In this document: positions 37,712 to 47,040 of the stretch, one piece after another | Layout: the number at the start of each line of letters is the position of its first letter | How positions within the stretch are numbered: position 1 is the first letter of the stretch | Assembly (NCBI RefSeq): GCF_000770585.1 | Contig: NZ_JNCF01000001.1 | Location: 1-64,000, forward strand | DNA: 64,000 nt | Reading direction: 5' to 3' | Source of the DNA: Legionella norrlandica | Lineage (GTDB): Bacteria > Pseudomonadota > Gammaproteobacteria > Legionellales > Legionellaceae | The notes under the pieces: model-generated | The model's database searches: none | What the model saw: the letters and a program-made list of their open reading frames with translations, nothing else | What the model was told of the DNA's origin: nothing | Translations under genes and position numbers: made by a program

Positions 37712-39467
37712 CTCTTATTCCCAATTCATTTAATTGCGCATTGCCTGTTGGCGAAGGCGCATTTGTTAAAAGACAAGATGCTGTTTGGGTTTTTGGAAAC
37801 GCAATCACATCTCGAATGGAAGTTGAGTCAGTGAGCAACATGGCTAACCGGTCAATTCCTAAAGCAATTCCACCATGAGGCGGAGCTCCGTATTGTAATG
37901 CATCGAGCAAGAAGCCAAATTTATCATGCGCTTCCTGTTCATTAATTCCAAGTAATTCGAATACTGTTTTCTGAAGTTCAGATTGATGGATACGAATCGA
38001 TCCTCCACCAATTTCATAACCATTAATCACTATATCATACGCTTTTGCTAATGATTGAGTTGGTTTTGAGCGAAGCTCTTCTGGAGATACTTCCTGGGGA
38101 GAAGTAAATGGATGATGCATAGGCTGTAATTTATTGCTTTGGGGATCCAGTTCAAACATAGGCCAATCAACAACCCACAATAATTGCCATCCAGGATTAA
38201 TCAGGTTTCTGTCCTGGCCAAGTTTATTGCGTAAAGCTCCCATAGACTCATTAACAATGTAGGCTTTATCAGCTCCGAAGAAAATAACATCGCCTGTTTG
38301 CGCCTCAACCCGATTAAGGATTGCCTGTATCGCAGTTTCAGACAAAAATTTCAGAATAGGCGATTGCAATCCTTGAATGCCTGCACTTAAATCATTTACC
38401 TTAATATAAGCAAGTCCTTTAGCCCCATAAATTGTTACAAATTGACCATAGGTATCGAGATCTTTTCGACTAAGATCACATCCGTTAGGTAGCTTTAAAG
38501 CCACCACCCTGCCGGAGTTATCATTCGCAGCAGAAGCAAATACGTTAAAATCAGAATCCTTAACCAGATCCGCTATGTCAATTAGCTCTAATGGGTTGCG
38601 AAGATCTGGTTTATCACTACCAAAACGGGTCATAGCTTCCTTGTAAGACATTCTTGGTAGTTTATCTGGTAATGTCACATTAAGAAGTTCTTTAAATACA
38701 ACTTTTAACAGTCCTTCAATCAGTTGTAATATATGCTCTTCATTGATAAAAGCCATTTCAATATCAAGCTGAGTAAATTCAGGTTGCCTGTCAGCACGTA
38801 AATCTTCGTCTCTAAAACAACGAACAATTTGATAATATTTGTCAAATCCAGACATCATTAATAATTGTTTAAATAATTGAGGGGATTGGGGCAAAGCGTA
38901 AAATTGCCCAGGATGCACTCTAGATGGCACAAGATAATCGCGAGCCCCTTCAGGAGTAGCCTTCGTTAACATAGGGGTTTCTATGTCCAAAAATTCTCGC
39001 TCATTAAGGTAATTACGAATACAAGTATTTAACTTATGTCGTAAAGTCAGCTTATCTTGCATGACTGCCCGCCGCAGATCAATATAACGATATTTATATC
39101 GCAGATCCTCATTAACAGTTTGGTGTTCATCAGGAAAAAAAGGAGGTGTTGGGCATTGGTTCAGTATCTCAAGTTGAGTGCCTAGTACTTCAACCTTACC
39201 AGTTGCCATTTTGTCATTAATCATTCCTTCCGGTCTTTTGCGAACAATACCTGTCACACGAACAACAAACTCTGATCTCAATTTCTCAGCAATGGCAAAA
39301 ATCGCTTTATTTTCTGGTTCATACACCACTTGCAACAAACCGGAACGATCACGAATATCTAAAAAGATAACTCCGCCATGGTCTCGCCTATGATGTACCC
39401 ACCCACAAACAGTGACTTGCTTATCCAAGCTTGATTCATCCACGGCCAAACAATAGTGTGTACGCAT
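37686..39467 (-). CDS. aspS: aspartyl-tRNA synthetase
   Basis: 593 residues, the bacterial length. An N-terminal anticodon-binding OB fold covers 1-105 ([19 protein letters not shown]). Class II motif 2 lies in [20 protein letters not shown] (about 215), a GAD insert in the middle, and motif 3 in [13 protein letters not shown] near the C-terminus. It charges tRNA-Asp. The gene is intact. It starts 17 bp after the DUF502 gene's stop on the same strand and is followed by the channel gene. The fmdB-DUF502-aspS order is common in Legionella-type genomes. Confidence 0.97.
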   Translation of the reverse strand: MRTHYCLAVDESSLDKQVTVCGWVHHRRDHGGVIFLDIRDRSGLLQVVYEPENKAIFAIAEKLRSEFVVRVTGIVRKRPEGMINDKMATGKVEVLGTQLEILNQCPTPPFFPDEHQTVNEDLRYKYRYIDLRRAVMQDKLTLRHKLNTCIRNYLNEREFLDIETPMLTKATPEGARDYLVPSRVHPGQFYALPQSPQLFKQLLMMSGFDKYYQIVRCFRDEDLRADRQPEFTQLDIEMAFINEEHILQLIEGLLKVVFKELLNVTLPDKLPRMSYKEAMTRFGSDKPDLRNPLELIDIADLVKDSDFNVFASAANDNSGRVVALKLPNGCDLSRKDLDTYGQFVTIYGAKGLAYIKVNDLSAGIQGLQSPILKFLSETAIQAILNRVEAQTGDVIFFGADKAYIVNESMGALRNKLGQDRNLINPGWQLLWVVDWPMFELDPQSNKLQPMHHPFTSPQEVSPEELRSKPTQSLAKAYDIVINGYEIGGGSIRIHQSELQKTVFELLGINEQEAHDKFGFLLDALQYGAPPHGGIALGIDRLAMLLTDSTSIRDVIAFPKTQTASCLLTNAPSPTGNAQLNELGIRVAPTVTTK

Positions 39468-39484
39468 AAAACCACCTATATAAA

Positions 39485-40114
39485 TTATTGAGTACTTGGT
39501 AATGCCAATGCTGGATCAGATTGCACTACTCCTAAGGAAATAACTAATTTTAAAGCTTCTTCAATGCTTATATCCAACTCAATGGCATCTTGCCTAGGGA
39601 GCATCAACATGAAACCCGAAGTAGGGTTCGGAGTAGTTGGTACAAATACAGACATCATGTCTTCTTGAGATTTATTTTTGATCTCGGAGATTACAGTCCC
39701 AGTCTGGAATGCTATAGTCCAAAGTCCTGCACGAGGATATTCAATCAGAACCGCTTTTCGAAAAGCTTGACTATTAGTCGAGAAAATAGCATGAATAACT
39801 TGTTTTGCAGTATTATAAATTGAACGTACTAAAGGTATTTTTGCCAATAAGGACTCACCCCAAATAACCAATCTTTGTCCCAAAAAATTAGTTGCAACCA
39901 CTCCCGTAACAAGCAGCAAAATAAGTGAAAACAAAACACCAAGCCCAGGTACGTGAACCCCTAGTAGCTGCTCGGGCTGATAAGCCGTTGGGAGTAAAGC
40001 CAGTGTACCATCCAGCATCTCGATAATAAATCGCAGAACCACAATAGTTACAAATATTGGTAACCATACAATTAATCCAGCAATTAAATAGGCTCTTATT
40101 GAAGTTGACTTCAC
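39485..40114 (-). CDS. DUF502 inner-membrane protein
   Basis: 209 residues. Two membrane helices (about 8-30 and 52-75) are followed by the DUF502 signature blocks [33 protein letters not shown] and the [19 protein letters not shown] segment. Function unknown; in many proteobacteria it sits next to aspS, as here. The start overlaps fmdB by 4 bases. Confidence 0.88.
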   Translation of the reverse strand: MKSTSIRAYLIAGLIVWLPIFVTIVVLRFIIEMLDGTLALLPTAYQPEQLLGVHVPGLGVLFSLILLLVTGVVATNFLGQRLVIWGESLLAKIPLVRSIYNTAKQVIHAIFSTNSQAFRKAVLIEYPRAGLWTIAFQTGTVISEIKNKSQEDMMSVFVPTTPNPTSGFMLMLPRQDAIELDISIEEALKLVISLGVVQSDPALALPSTQ

Positions 40115-40425
40115 TCAGCATCACCTTTCTTTGACTTTGGAGTATCTTTTGAGGTTGATACGGGAGTTTCCTTAGAAGAATTATCTGCATTGGTGGCAGA
40201 GTCACCTGATTTACTTTCTGTGGGTTCTTTTGCGGTACCACCTTTATTTTTAAAATCTGTAGCATACCAACCCGTTCCTTTCAGCTGGAATCCAGCAGCA
40301 GAAACAAGTTTTACAACAGAATTTTCATAACACTTTGGACATTGTTTAACCGGTTCGTCTGTAATTTTTTGCATCAAATCAAAATGATGATGACAACTTG
40401 TGCATTGATATTCATAAATTGGCAT
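40111..40425 (-). CDS. FmdB-family zinc-ribbon regulatory protein
   Basis: 104 residues. The zinc ribbon is MPIYEYQCTSCHHHFDL...QCPKCYENSV (C-x2-C twice), followed by KLVSAAGFQLKGTGWYATDF, the standard FmdB pattern. A Ser/Thr/Lys-rich tail of about 35 residues ends the protein. Members are small cytosolic proteins of unclear regulatory function. First gene of the fmdB-DUF502-aspS run. About 250 bp of non-coding sequence lies upstream. Confidence 0.9.
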   Translation of the reverse strand: MPIYEYQCTSCHHHFDLMQKITDEPVKQCPKCYENSVVKLVSAAGFQLKGTGWYATDFKNKGGTAKEPTESKSGDSATNADNSSKETPVSTSKDTPKSKKGDAE

Positions 40426-40501
40426 CTAGCATGACTCCATAAACTTGAAGTATCTGTAACTTAACATTTTATTATAATTCCAGCATGGCTTTAGCGCAAG
40501 C

Positions 40502-40532
40502 AGAAGTTCGTATTGTGAAGAAGTTCGTATTG
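40502..40532. repeat. 14-bp tandem direct repeat upstream of the P450 gene
   Basis: AGAAGTTCGTATTG occurs at 40502-40515 and again at 40519-40532, 17 bases apart start to start. It lies between the divergent fmdB and P450 genes. It could be a tandem operator or slippage duplication; nothing else marks it. Confidence 0.4.
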
Positions 40533-40676
40533 CAGCTGGATAAATTCATAACCCAGTAAATAGCAAATGTTTCTAGAATCAACCTTCCTAGCTTTTACAA
40601 TATGATGAATTAACTACTTGGTAATAAAAGTGTTTCTATATTATTATACGTCGATTTAATCGATTAAAATTTTGAT

Positions 40677-42158
40677 ATGGCAACTACACAAGAATTAGAT
40701 GAATCTCAACAAGCGCAAGAACAACGGTTCAATGAAACACCTTATGCCTTGTCCAAAATGACCTATTGTGGATATTATGCAATTGGCTATAGTTATGAGT
40801 TATTAACTAATCCACAACGCTTTATTACGCAATACCTATATAATATTGCATCTAAAGAAGGAGCAGCCCTTGCACCAACCTTCGCGCCCGCATTGGTTAG
40901 ATTAGGTTATGCCCCTGCAATATTTGTATTGGGCCCTTATGATAAAAAAGCATTAATCAGGCTGTTTCGATGGGGAGAGTCTAGCGATGATGATCCTGCC
41001 GCACGCCAACCATTGGATAGGGTAAAACATGCCGTAGGGACAGATACTATTGCTCAATTTAGAGGAGATAAAGGCATAAGAGAGCATCGTAAAATAAAGC
41101 GCCCCCTGAATAATGTATTGGATACCTACAATGAAACATTTTCCCAGTTTTCAACATTCGCCGAAAATTGGAATTACGACTACAGTTATCAAGAAAATAT
41201 TAGATATTTGGTCAGCAATATTATCGGGAAATGCATTTTCGGCATACCTCATATACCAATTGAAGACATGAACATATTACAAAATATGAGTTATGCACTG
41301 GCATATTATGAGCCCAAACATGAGGAATTCAAAAAAGCCAGTATAGAACTTCAAGAATTAGGTAACAGAATTTTAGAACAATATGGTCAAGACATCATAG
41401 ATGCTAATAAATATCTTGCTGCTCAATTGGATAATAATGAAGGCCTAGAAAAATTGTTTAATATCAAAGCCGGTAGCTCAATATTAGTTGAAGGGAATCT
41501 GTCAAATACTATTATGATAGCATTAGCATTCATTATGGATAATGATGAAATTAAAGAAAAACTACGGCAAGAGTTAAAAGATTTTGATTTTGGCATTAAT
41601 CCTGAAGATGCCGAGCAAGCAAAATTATTATATTCAAAGCTTAATACATGCCGATTCCTCCAGCAAGTTTACATGGAAGCACTACGCTACGTCTCACCTG
41701 GAGTCATGACCGCAAGAAAGACTAGTAAGGCCAGTGAATGGAATGTTCATAACAAAGAAGGAAATATCAGACATTTTTCTGTTCCTGCAGGTTCGTATTT
41801 GTTTGCTCCATTAAGAGCAATGTCTCATGACAAGAGATTGTGGAAAGAACCACATCAATTTGATCCTTCTCGCTTCGATTCCTCTGAAAAATTGAATGAA
41901 TATTCACACAATGGCTCAATCCCTTTCTTATTAGGGGATCGGTCATGCCCCGCTGCTGCTGTTTTTGCAAAGCTAGTATTTAAGCTTGCTGTTGGTTTGG
42001 TAATAACCCAGTATGACTTTACTTTAAAAGATAAAATGAATCCCATACCCAGCTATTCAATTCACCCAATCTATGAACCACCGACCGCTATGGCGACTAT
42101 AGAGCTTAGAGAAGACAGTAAAGATAACAGTGCAATAGAGCTAAGAGGGCTTAAATGA
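40677..42158 (+). CDS. cytochrome P450-like protein
   Basis: 493 residues. The K-helix ExxR is Glu334-Ala-Leu-Arg337 (YMEALRYVSPG), a PERF-like DPSRF follows, and the heme-binding loop is PFLLGDRSCPAAAVFAKLVF with the thiolate Cys at about 424. The loop departs from F-x-x-G-x-R-x-C-x-G: the last Gly is Ala and a Pro follows the Cys. No N-terminal membrane anchor, so a soluble bacterial P450. Partners (ferredoxin, reductase) are not in the window. It is convergent with bioD; P450 BioI makes pimeloyl units in Bacillus, but BioH here suggests the BioC-BioH route instead. Substrate unknown. Confidence 0.8.
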   Translation: MATTQELDESQQAQEQRFNETPYALSKMTYCGYYAIGYSYELLTNPQRFITQYLYNIASKEGAALAPTFAPALVRLGYAPAIFVLGPYDKKALIRLFRWGESSDDDPAARQPLDRVKHAVGTDTIAQFRGDKGIREHRKIKRPLNNVLDTYNETFSQFSTFAENWNYDYSYQENIRYLVSNIIGKCIFGIPHIPIEDMNILQNMSYALAYYEPKHEEFKKASIELQELGNRILEQYGQDIIDANKYLAAQLDNNEGLEKLFNIKAGSSILVEGNLSNTIMIALAFIMDNDEIKEKLRQELKDFDFGINPEDAEQAKLLYSKLNTCRFLQQVYMEALRYVSPGVMTARKTSKASEWNVHNKEGNIRHFSVPAGSYLFAPLRAMSHDKRLWKEPHQFDPSRFDSSEKLNEYSHNGSIPFLLGDRSCPAAAVFAKLVFKLAVGLVITQYDFTLKDKMNPIPSYSIHPIYEPPTAMATIELREDSKDNSAIELRGLK

Positions 42159-42209
42159 TAAGGCATATTGTTATATCCTGAAGAACTTAATGATGATGAG
42201 CGCCTGGAA

Positions 42210-42848
42210 TTATAAGCCGCTTAAACAAATATCAGAAATTTGTCCTCCATAACTTGTCACTGCTAACAAAGGATATTTTAATCGAGTTATGAGTGTGCTT
42301 ATATTTTCTTCAAGCATCAGCATATTGGGATCGAGGCAATTTGCAATCCATCCTTTACACGTAATTTTATTTGACTCTAGTGTGGACTGAGTAAGTAAAG
42401 CGTGATTGAGACAACCTAATTTCATACCTACCACTAAGATGACAGGGATGTTAGTTAATTTTAAAAAATCAAGCCAGGTTTCCTCCTCATTTAGAGGGAC
42501 CATTAACCCTCCTGCCCCTTCAATGAATAACCTTTCAATATTGTCTAATTGCAAATTGAGACAGTAATCTGCCACTTTAGTGACATTAATGCTTGCTCCA
42601 TCTGCTTTTGCAGATAAATGAGGGGAAGCAGGCAACTTAAATCGCCAAGGATTAATGATCTCTAAAGACAGATTACTCAGTTGCTGGTGTAAGAGCGCGT
42701 CAGAATTTACCAGTTGATTTTCCCTGTAATGACATCCGCTAGCTATCGGTTTTATCGCAGCCGATTTAGGAAAAAAATTACCTAACTCATTGGTTATAAA
42801 AGTTTTTCCACAATCAGTGTCAGTGCCAGTAATAAAATAACGTTTCAT
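42210..42848 (-). CDS. bioD: dethiobiotin synthetase
   Basis: 212 residues. The P-loop [14 protein letters not shown] is at 5-18. The substrate loop [10 protein letters not shown] follows at about 35, and [14 protein letters not shown] (about 108) is the conserved BioD block. It makes dethiobiotin from diaminopelargonate, CO2 and ATP. Last gene of bioB-bioF-bioH-bioD; its start overlaps bioH by 4 bases. Confidence 0.93.
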   Translation of the reverse strand: MKRYFITGTDTDCGKTFITNELGNFFPKSAAIKPIASGCHYRENQLVNSDALLHQQLSNLSLEIINPWRFKLPASPHLSAKADGASINVTKVADYCLNLQLDNIERLFIEGAGGLMVPLNEEETWLDFLKLTNIPVILVVGMKLGCLNHALLTQSTLESNKITCKGWIANCLDPNMLMLEENISTLITRLKYPLLAVTSYGGQISDICLSGL

Positions 42849-43563
42849 TTTATAAATTCATTAATTGTTTTAACAAATAAATCAGTATGGGATAGAAAAG
42901 GCATATGAGCTGCTTTGTTAAATAATATGTATTTAAAATCAGGATAAAGTTCTTCCATTGTTTTCATTGTCTTTGCTGAAGTAATTGGGTCAAGACGACC
43001 AAATAGATATGCCGTAGGAATAGATAGTTTTTTTAAATCCTCTCTAAGATCCCAAGTGTATAAAATTTTGAGTCCTAATTCTAATCCTTCTGGGGAAGGA
43101 GGATGGCCAATTTTAAAGTCAAATTTCATATTACTAAGTTGCAAAGAAAGAAATTCATTTAAAGTTTTAGTAATATCTTCTGATAAATTGCTATAAAAAT
43201 TAGCAAAAACTTCTTGTTCCACACCCGGCCAATCCATATCAGAAATAAAACGTGGTGACGAGGTAATATTTAATAAATAGCGTACGCGAGCAGGCTCTTC
43301 AATAGCTAACCGTGTGGCATAGAGCCCGCCCATTGACCATCCAGCCAAAACAAATGTATCTGGCAATTGCTTCAGTAAATTCTCTTTAAAACTTTGCCAA
43401 TCCATCATAGAGGTCAACCCAAAGCCCGGTAAGTCTACCAAAATCATTTGGTAAGTCAGTTGAAGTGATGGAACTATAGGTAACCAAATTTGGCAGTCAA
43501 AACCCCAGCCATGAAATAAAACTAAAGGTATACCTTTCCATATTTATCGAAATGAATGTTCAT
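42845..43563 (-). CDS. bioH: pimeloyl-ACP methyl ester esterase BioH, N-terminus frameshifted
   Basis: Alpha/beta hydrolase that frees pimeloyl-ACP from its methyl ester after BioC. The frame from 43447 ([10 protein letters not shown]) lacks the N-terminus. ATG 43563, inside the bioF end, opens [11 protein letters not shown]; restoring one G in AAGGTATACC (near 43533) continues [20 protein letters not shown] into that frame. The nucleophile elbow is [14 protein letters not shown] and the acid lies in FGRLDPITS. The catalytic His is in [11 protein letters not shown]. Total about 239 residues. It overlaps bioF by 20 bases. Confidence 0.9.
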
Positions 43564-44689
43564 ATATTAAGTGTAATGCATTAAATAATTCAGAAATTTG
43601 TTCTGGAGTGTGTTTAAAATTAATAATAACTCTCAAACCAGACGAAGAACTGTTTACCGTTGGGGATCTAATAGCGGAACAATGGAATTCTTTCTTTTTC
43701 AGTTCACTGGCATAATGAAGTGCTTTATGAGGACAACCTAATTTTAATTGCTGGATAGGAGTATCCGAGGCAAGCCAATTCAAAGGAGAAGACTGAATTA
43801 AATTCTTAAAGTGAGTAATTAGCTGCTGCAATTTTATTCTTCTATACTCCTCATTGATAAGGATGTCTAAAGTTTTTAATAATCCATAACATAACGCCGG
43901 ACTAATAGCCGTAGAATAGATAAATGATCGCGCTGCTTGCAATAAAGCGTTTATCCAATTCTGACGCCCAGCAACCAGAGCCCCTTGAGAAGCCAGAGCT
44001 TTTCCAAATGGAATTACCCGTAAAGGGACTTCATTTTGTGTCAAGCCATGAAATGGGACAGCTCCTTTGCCATCAGGTCCTATCACCCCAAAAGCATGGG
44101 CCTCATCTACAATAACTTCCGTGCAAGTCTTCTTGCATAAGCTATTGATTGTTGATAGAGGAGCCATTTGCCCACTCATACTAAAAACCCCTTCAGTTAT
44201 TAAAATCGAATCTTCTGAATTAGATTTTAATAAGTTGGATAGCGCCAGCATATCATTATGAACATAGCGCGAGTATGCCACTTGTGACAAGGCCAATCCA
44301 TCGTAAATAGAGGCATGAACACTTTTATCTATAAAACAATGTACCTGGATGCGCCCAAGCAAAGCAGTAATTGCCAAATTTGCGGCATAACCAGAAGAAA
44401 ACAAAATACAATCATCAACCTGTAATAATTCTGCAAAAGCCTTCTCAAGAGCCTTATGGTTCGCATGATACCCACTTAAAACCATAGAAGCTCCGCTCCC
44501 ACAAGGAGATAATTGATATCCTTTTTGATATGCTTCAAGAACACGCCTATCCTCTGTTAACGACAAGTAATCGTTAGAATCAAAGCGAATCAAATCTGAA
44601 GCATTAGATTCCAAAATTTGCCTATGACGCAGTAACCCTTGTTCTTGTAACCGTGTGGTATACTCTTTAATTTTAGCATTAATTGTCAT
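43544..44689 (-). CDS. bioF: 8-amino-7-oxononanoate synthase
   Basis: 381 residues, PLP-dependent. DDCILFSSGYAANLAIT is the N-terminal cofactor-binding block, ITEGVFSMSGQMAPL and IVDEAHAFGVIG the D-E-H PLP-contact region (about 175-205), and PFGKALASQGALVAG holds the Schiff-base Lys. It condenses pimeloyl-ACP with alanine. The start shares a base with the bioB stop (ATGA overlap), so the two are translationally coupled. Confidence 0.93.
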   Translation of the reverse strand: MTINAKIKEYTTRLQEQGLLRHRQILESNASDLIRFDSNDYLSLTEDRRVLEAYQKGYQLSPCGSGASMVLSGYHANHKALEKAFAELLQVDDCILFSSGYAANLAITALLGRIQVHCFIDKSVHASIYDGLALSQVAYSRYVHNDMLALSNLLKSNSEDSILITEGVFSMSGQMAPLSTINSLCKKTCTEVIVDEAHAFGVIGPDGKGAVPFHGLTQNEVPLRVIPFGKALASQGALVAGRQNWINALLQAARSFIYSTAISPALCYGLLKTLDILINEEYRRIKLQQLITHFKNLIQSSPLNWLASDTPIQQLKLGCPHKALHYASELKKKEFHCSAIRSPTVNSSSSGLRVIINFKHTPEQISELFNALHLIYEHSFR

Positions 44690-45636
44690 TATACCATCTC
44701 GGTTAAACCAAGTTTGCTAAAAAGGTGTTTGTCTTTGACTCGTTGTGGATTATCTTCTGTTAATAATTTATCACCAATAAAAACTGAGTTTGCCCCGGCA
44801 AAAAAGCAAATCGCTTGCAATTCATCACTCATCTCTGTTCGACCTGCAGTTAATCTAATGACGCTCTTAGGCATTAAAATTCTGGCAGTAGCGATGGTTC
44901 TTACCAATTCAACTCCTTCGACACGCTCTGCCTTAGCTAAAGGCGTCCCTTCAACTGGGATTAAACGGTTAATGGGTACACTTTCCGGCGGGTTTTCCAT
45001 ATTAGCTAACGTAAATAGAAACTCGATTCGATCATCTCGGGTTTCACCTAATCCCAAAATACCACCACAACATACATTAATGCCCGCTTCTCGAACGTTA
45101 TTCAAAGTATTTAAACGATCACTGAATTTCCGTGTGGTCACCACTTTCTCATAATAAGAAGGCGAAGTATCAATATTATGATTATAATAATCCAAACCTG
45201 CCTCTTTTAAATGCTCGGCTTGTTCTTTAGTTAACATGCCTAAAGTCATACAAGTTTCAAGCCCTAAAGATTTTACCCCTTCTATCATTTCTCTTAATTG
45301 CGGCATGACTTTATCAGGAGGACAACGCCAGGCAGCTCCCATGCAAAAGCGCTTTGCCCCGCCTTCTTTGGCTTCTTTAGCACATTGCAATACGTCTGCG
45401 ACTGACATCAATTTTTCTTTTTCTACATGCGTACTATAATGGCCGCTTTGCGAACAATAGCCACAATCCTCTGGACAAGCACCAGTCTTTATACTTAATA
45501 AAGTGGCAAACTGTAAGGAGTTCGCATTATGATGTTTCCTATGTACAGTATGCGCTTGATAAAGCAAGTCATTAAATGGTTGTTGATATATCTCCTCAAT
45601 TTCAGAAATTGACCACTTTTTCTTTTCTTCAGACAC
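44689..45636 (-). CDS. bioB: biotin synthase
   Basis: 315 residues starting at GTG 45636 with AGGGG 8 bases upstream. Radical SAM motif [14 protein letters not shown] (C-x3-C-x2-C), [10 protein letters not shown] (conserved [2Fe-2S] neighbourhood) and [14 protein letters not shown] near the C-terminus are diagnostic. It inserts sulfur into dethiobiotin. First gene of bioBFHD; its promoter overlaps the BirA operator at 45688-45719 (see that entry). Confidence 0.96.
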   Translation of the reverse strand: MSEEKKKWSISEIEEIYQQPFNDLLYQAHTVHRKHHNANSLQFATLLSIKTGACPEDCGYCSQSGHYSTHVEKEKLMSVADVLQCAKEAKEGGAKRFCMGAAWRCPPDKVMPQLREMIEGVKSLGLETCMTLGMLTKEQAEHLKEAGLDYYNHNIDTSPSYYEKVVTTRKFSDRLNTLNNVREAGINVCCGGILGLGETRDDRIEFLFTLANMENPPESVPINRLIPVEGTPLAKAERVEGVELVRTIATARILMPKSVIRLTAGRTEMSDELQAICFFAGANSVFIGDKLLTEDNPQRVKDKHLFSKLGLTEMV

Positions 45637-45666
45637 GATTAACCCCTTTAATTTGACATGGGGAAC

Positions 45667-45694
45667 ATGATAAAGTCACTCACCCACTTGTCAA
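45667..45694 (-). promoter_or_regulatory. bioB promoter overlapping the BirA operator
   Basis: On the minus strand TTGACA (complement of 45689-45694) is followed after 16 bp by TATCAT (complement of 45667-45672). This places the transcription start about 20 bp before the bioB GTG. The -35 box lies inside one half of the BirA operator, so BirA binding should block it. Confidence 0.65.
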
Positions 45695-45719
45695 CCAAAA
45701 TTTGAAAAATGGTAAACAT
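45688..45719. promoter_or_regulatory. BirA operator (bio operator)
   Basis: TTGTCAACC (45688-45696), 14 bases, GGTAAACAT (45711-45719). This fits the BirA palindrome TTGTTAACC-N14-GGTTAACAA with three differences. It sits between divergent bioB and bioA. The right half overlaps the bioA ATG (45709), and the left half overlaps the bioB -35 box. BirA-biotinyl-AMP would repress both directions. birA is not in the window. Confidence 0.85.
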
Positions 45720-47040
45720 CAATCAACTGATAGCGAAAGATTTACAACATATTTGGCATCCTTGTTCACAAATGAAAGATTTTGAGGCTTGTCCACCGCT
45801 TGTTGTTAATAAAGCAAAAGGCAGCTACTTATATACCAATCAAGGCCCGTTGATTGATGCTATTTCCAGTTGGTGGTGTAAGTCTTTGGGCCACGGTCAT
45901 CCAGCCGTTATCACCGCAATCACAAATCAATTAAACAATTTTGAACATGTAATTAGTGCCAATACTACCCACCTGCAGATGGTAGAATTGGCCGAAAAAT
46001 TAAGTGAAATTACTAAAAAGCAACACATATTCTTTGCCAGTGATGGTTCAAGTGCAGTTGAGATCGCTATGAAGCTTGCAATTCATGCCTCTCAAATCAA
46101 AGGACATAAGAATAAAAACGAGTTCGTTGCCTTAAAAAATGGATACCACGGTGAAACCATTGGTACTATGAGTGTTAGTGATTTAGGTTTGTATAAAGCG
46201 CCATATGCCCCATTTGGTGTTCCTTGTCACTATCTTAGTGATATACCCTATGTCGTTAACGCTCAAGACCCTCTTTGGAGGGATTGTGATATTTATTGGG
46301 ATAAAATTGTTCAAAAACTGGATAAAATTAGCGATAGAGTATGCGCCATTCTCCTTGAGCCTATTATTCAAGGTGCCGGTGGCATGTTGTGTTACAGTGC
46401 TGATTTTTTATCAAAAATCGCTGCTTGGACCAAAGAAAGAGATATTTATTTAATTGCTGACGAGATCATGACGGGGATTGGAAGAACCGGGAAATGGTTA
46501 GCATGTGAGCATGCCGGGATAAATCCCGATCTTATTTGCCTATCGAAAGGATTAACTTCTGGCTCCCTACCTTTTAGTTGCGTCATGATTGACAGCTCTA
46601 TCTTTGATCTTTTTTATAATGATTACTACACTGGCCAATCTTTTTTGCATTCCCATACCTATAGTGGCAATCCTCTAGCAATAAGTGCTGCCTTAGCTAC
46701 CATCAAAATAATAGAGCAAGAGGATATCCTAAGGCATGCTCAAGAGCTTGGGGAAATCATGCTAGCGTATTTACAAGAAATCTCTCAAGATTGTGGAAAA
46801 CTTAGAAACGTTCGTGGGGTTGGAGCTGTCGTTGCTGCTGATCTAATTGATACTAGCCACCCAAGAATAGGATTTGAGATCTATCAGCAGGCAATAAAAT
46901 TAGGTGCGTTAATTCGGCCTATTGGAAACACGCTCTATTGGTTACCCCCATTGAATACAGATAAAAAAATCATTGAGAAATTAGCAGAAATAACACTAAA
47001 CTCTATAAAAGGAGCCTATAATAAGAACTCAAGGATATGA
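45709..47040 (+). CDS. bioA: adenosylmethionine-8-amino-7-oxononanoate aminotransferase
   Basis: 443 residues, class III aminotransferase. HIWHPCSQMKDFE near the N-terminus, SSWWCKSLGHGHP (about 53), the PLP block DEIMTGIGRTGKWLACEHAG and the Lys in CLSKGLTSGSLPF identify BioA. It uses SAM as amino donor to make diaminopelargonate. The start MVNIN has no ribosome binding site and lies inside the BirA operator, so its message may be very short-leadered. It overlaps the EAL gene by 4 bases and is divergent from bioBFHD. Confidence 0.93.
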   Translation: MVNINQLIAKDLQHIWHPCSQMKDFEACPPLVVNKAKGSYLYTNQGPLIDAISSWWCKSLGHGHPAVITAITNQLNNFEHVISANTTHLQMVELAEKLSEITKKQHIFFASDGSSAVEIAMKLAIHASQIKGHKNKNEFVALKNGYHGETIGTMSVSDLGLYKAPYAPFGVPCHYLSDIPYVVNAQDPLWRDCDIYWDKIVQKLDKISDRVCAILLEPIIQGAGGMLCYSADFLSKIAAWTKERDIYLIADEIMTGIGRTGKWLACEHAGINPDLICLSKGLTSGSLPFSCVMIDSSIFDLFYNDYYTGQSFLHSHTYSGNPLAISAALATIKIIEQEDILRHAQELGEIMLAYLQEISQDCGKLRNVRGVGAVVAADLIDTSHPRIGFEIYQQAIKLGALIRPIGNTLYWLPPLNTDKKIIEKLAEITLNSIKGAYNKNSRI

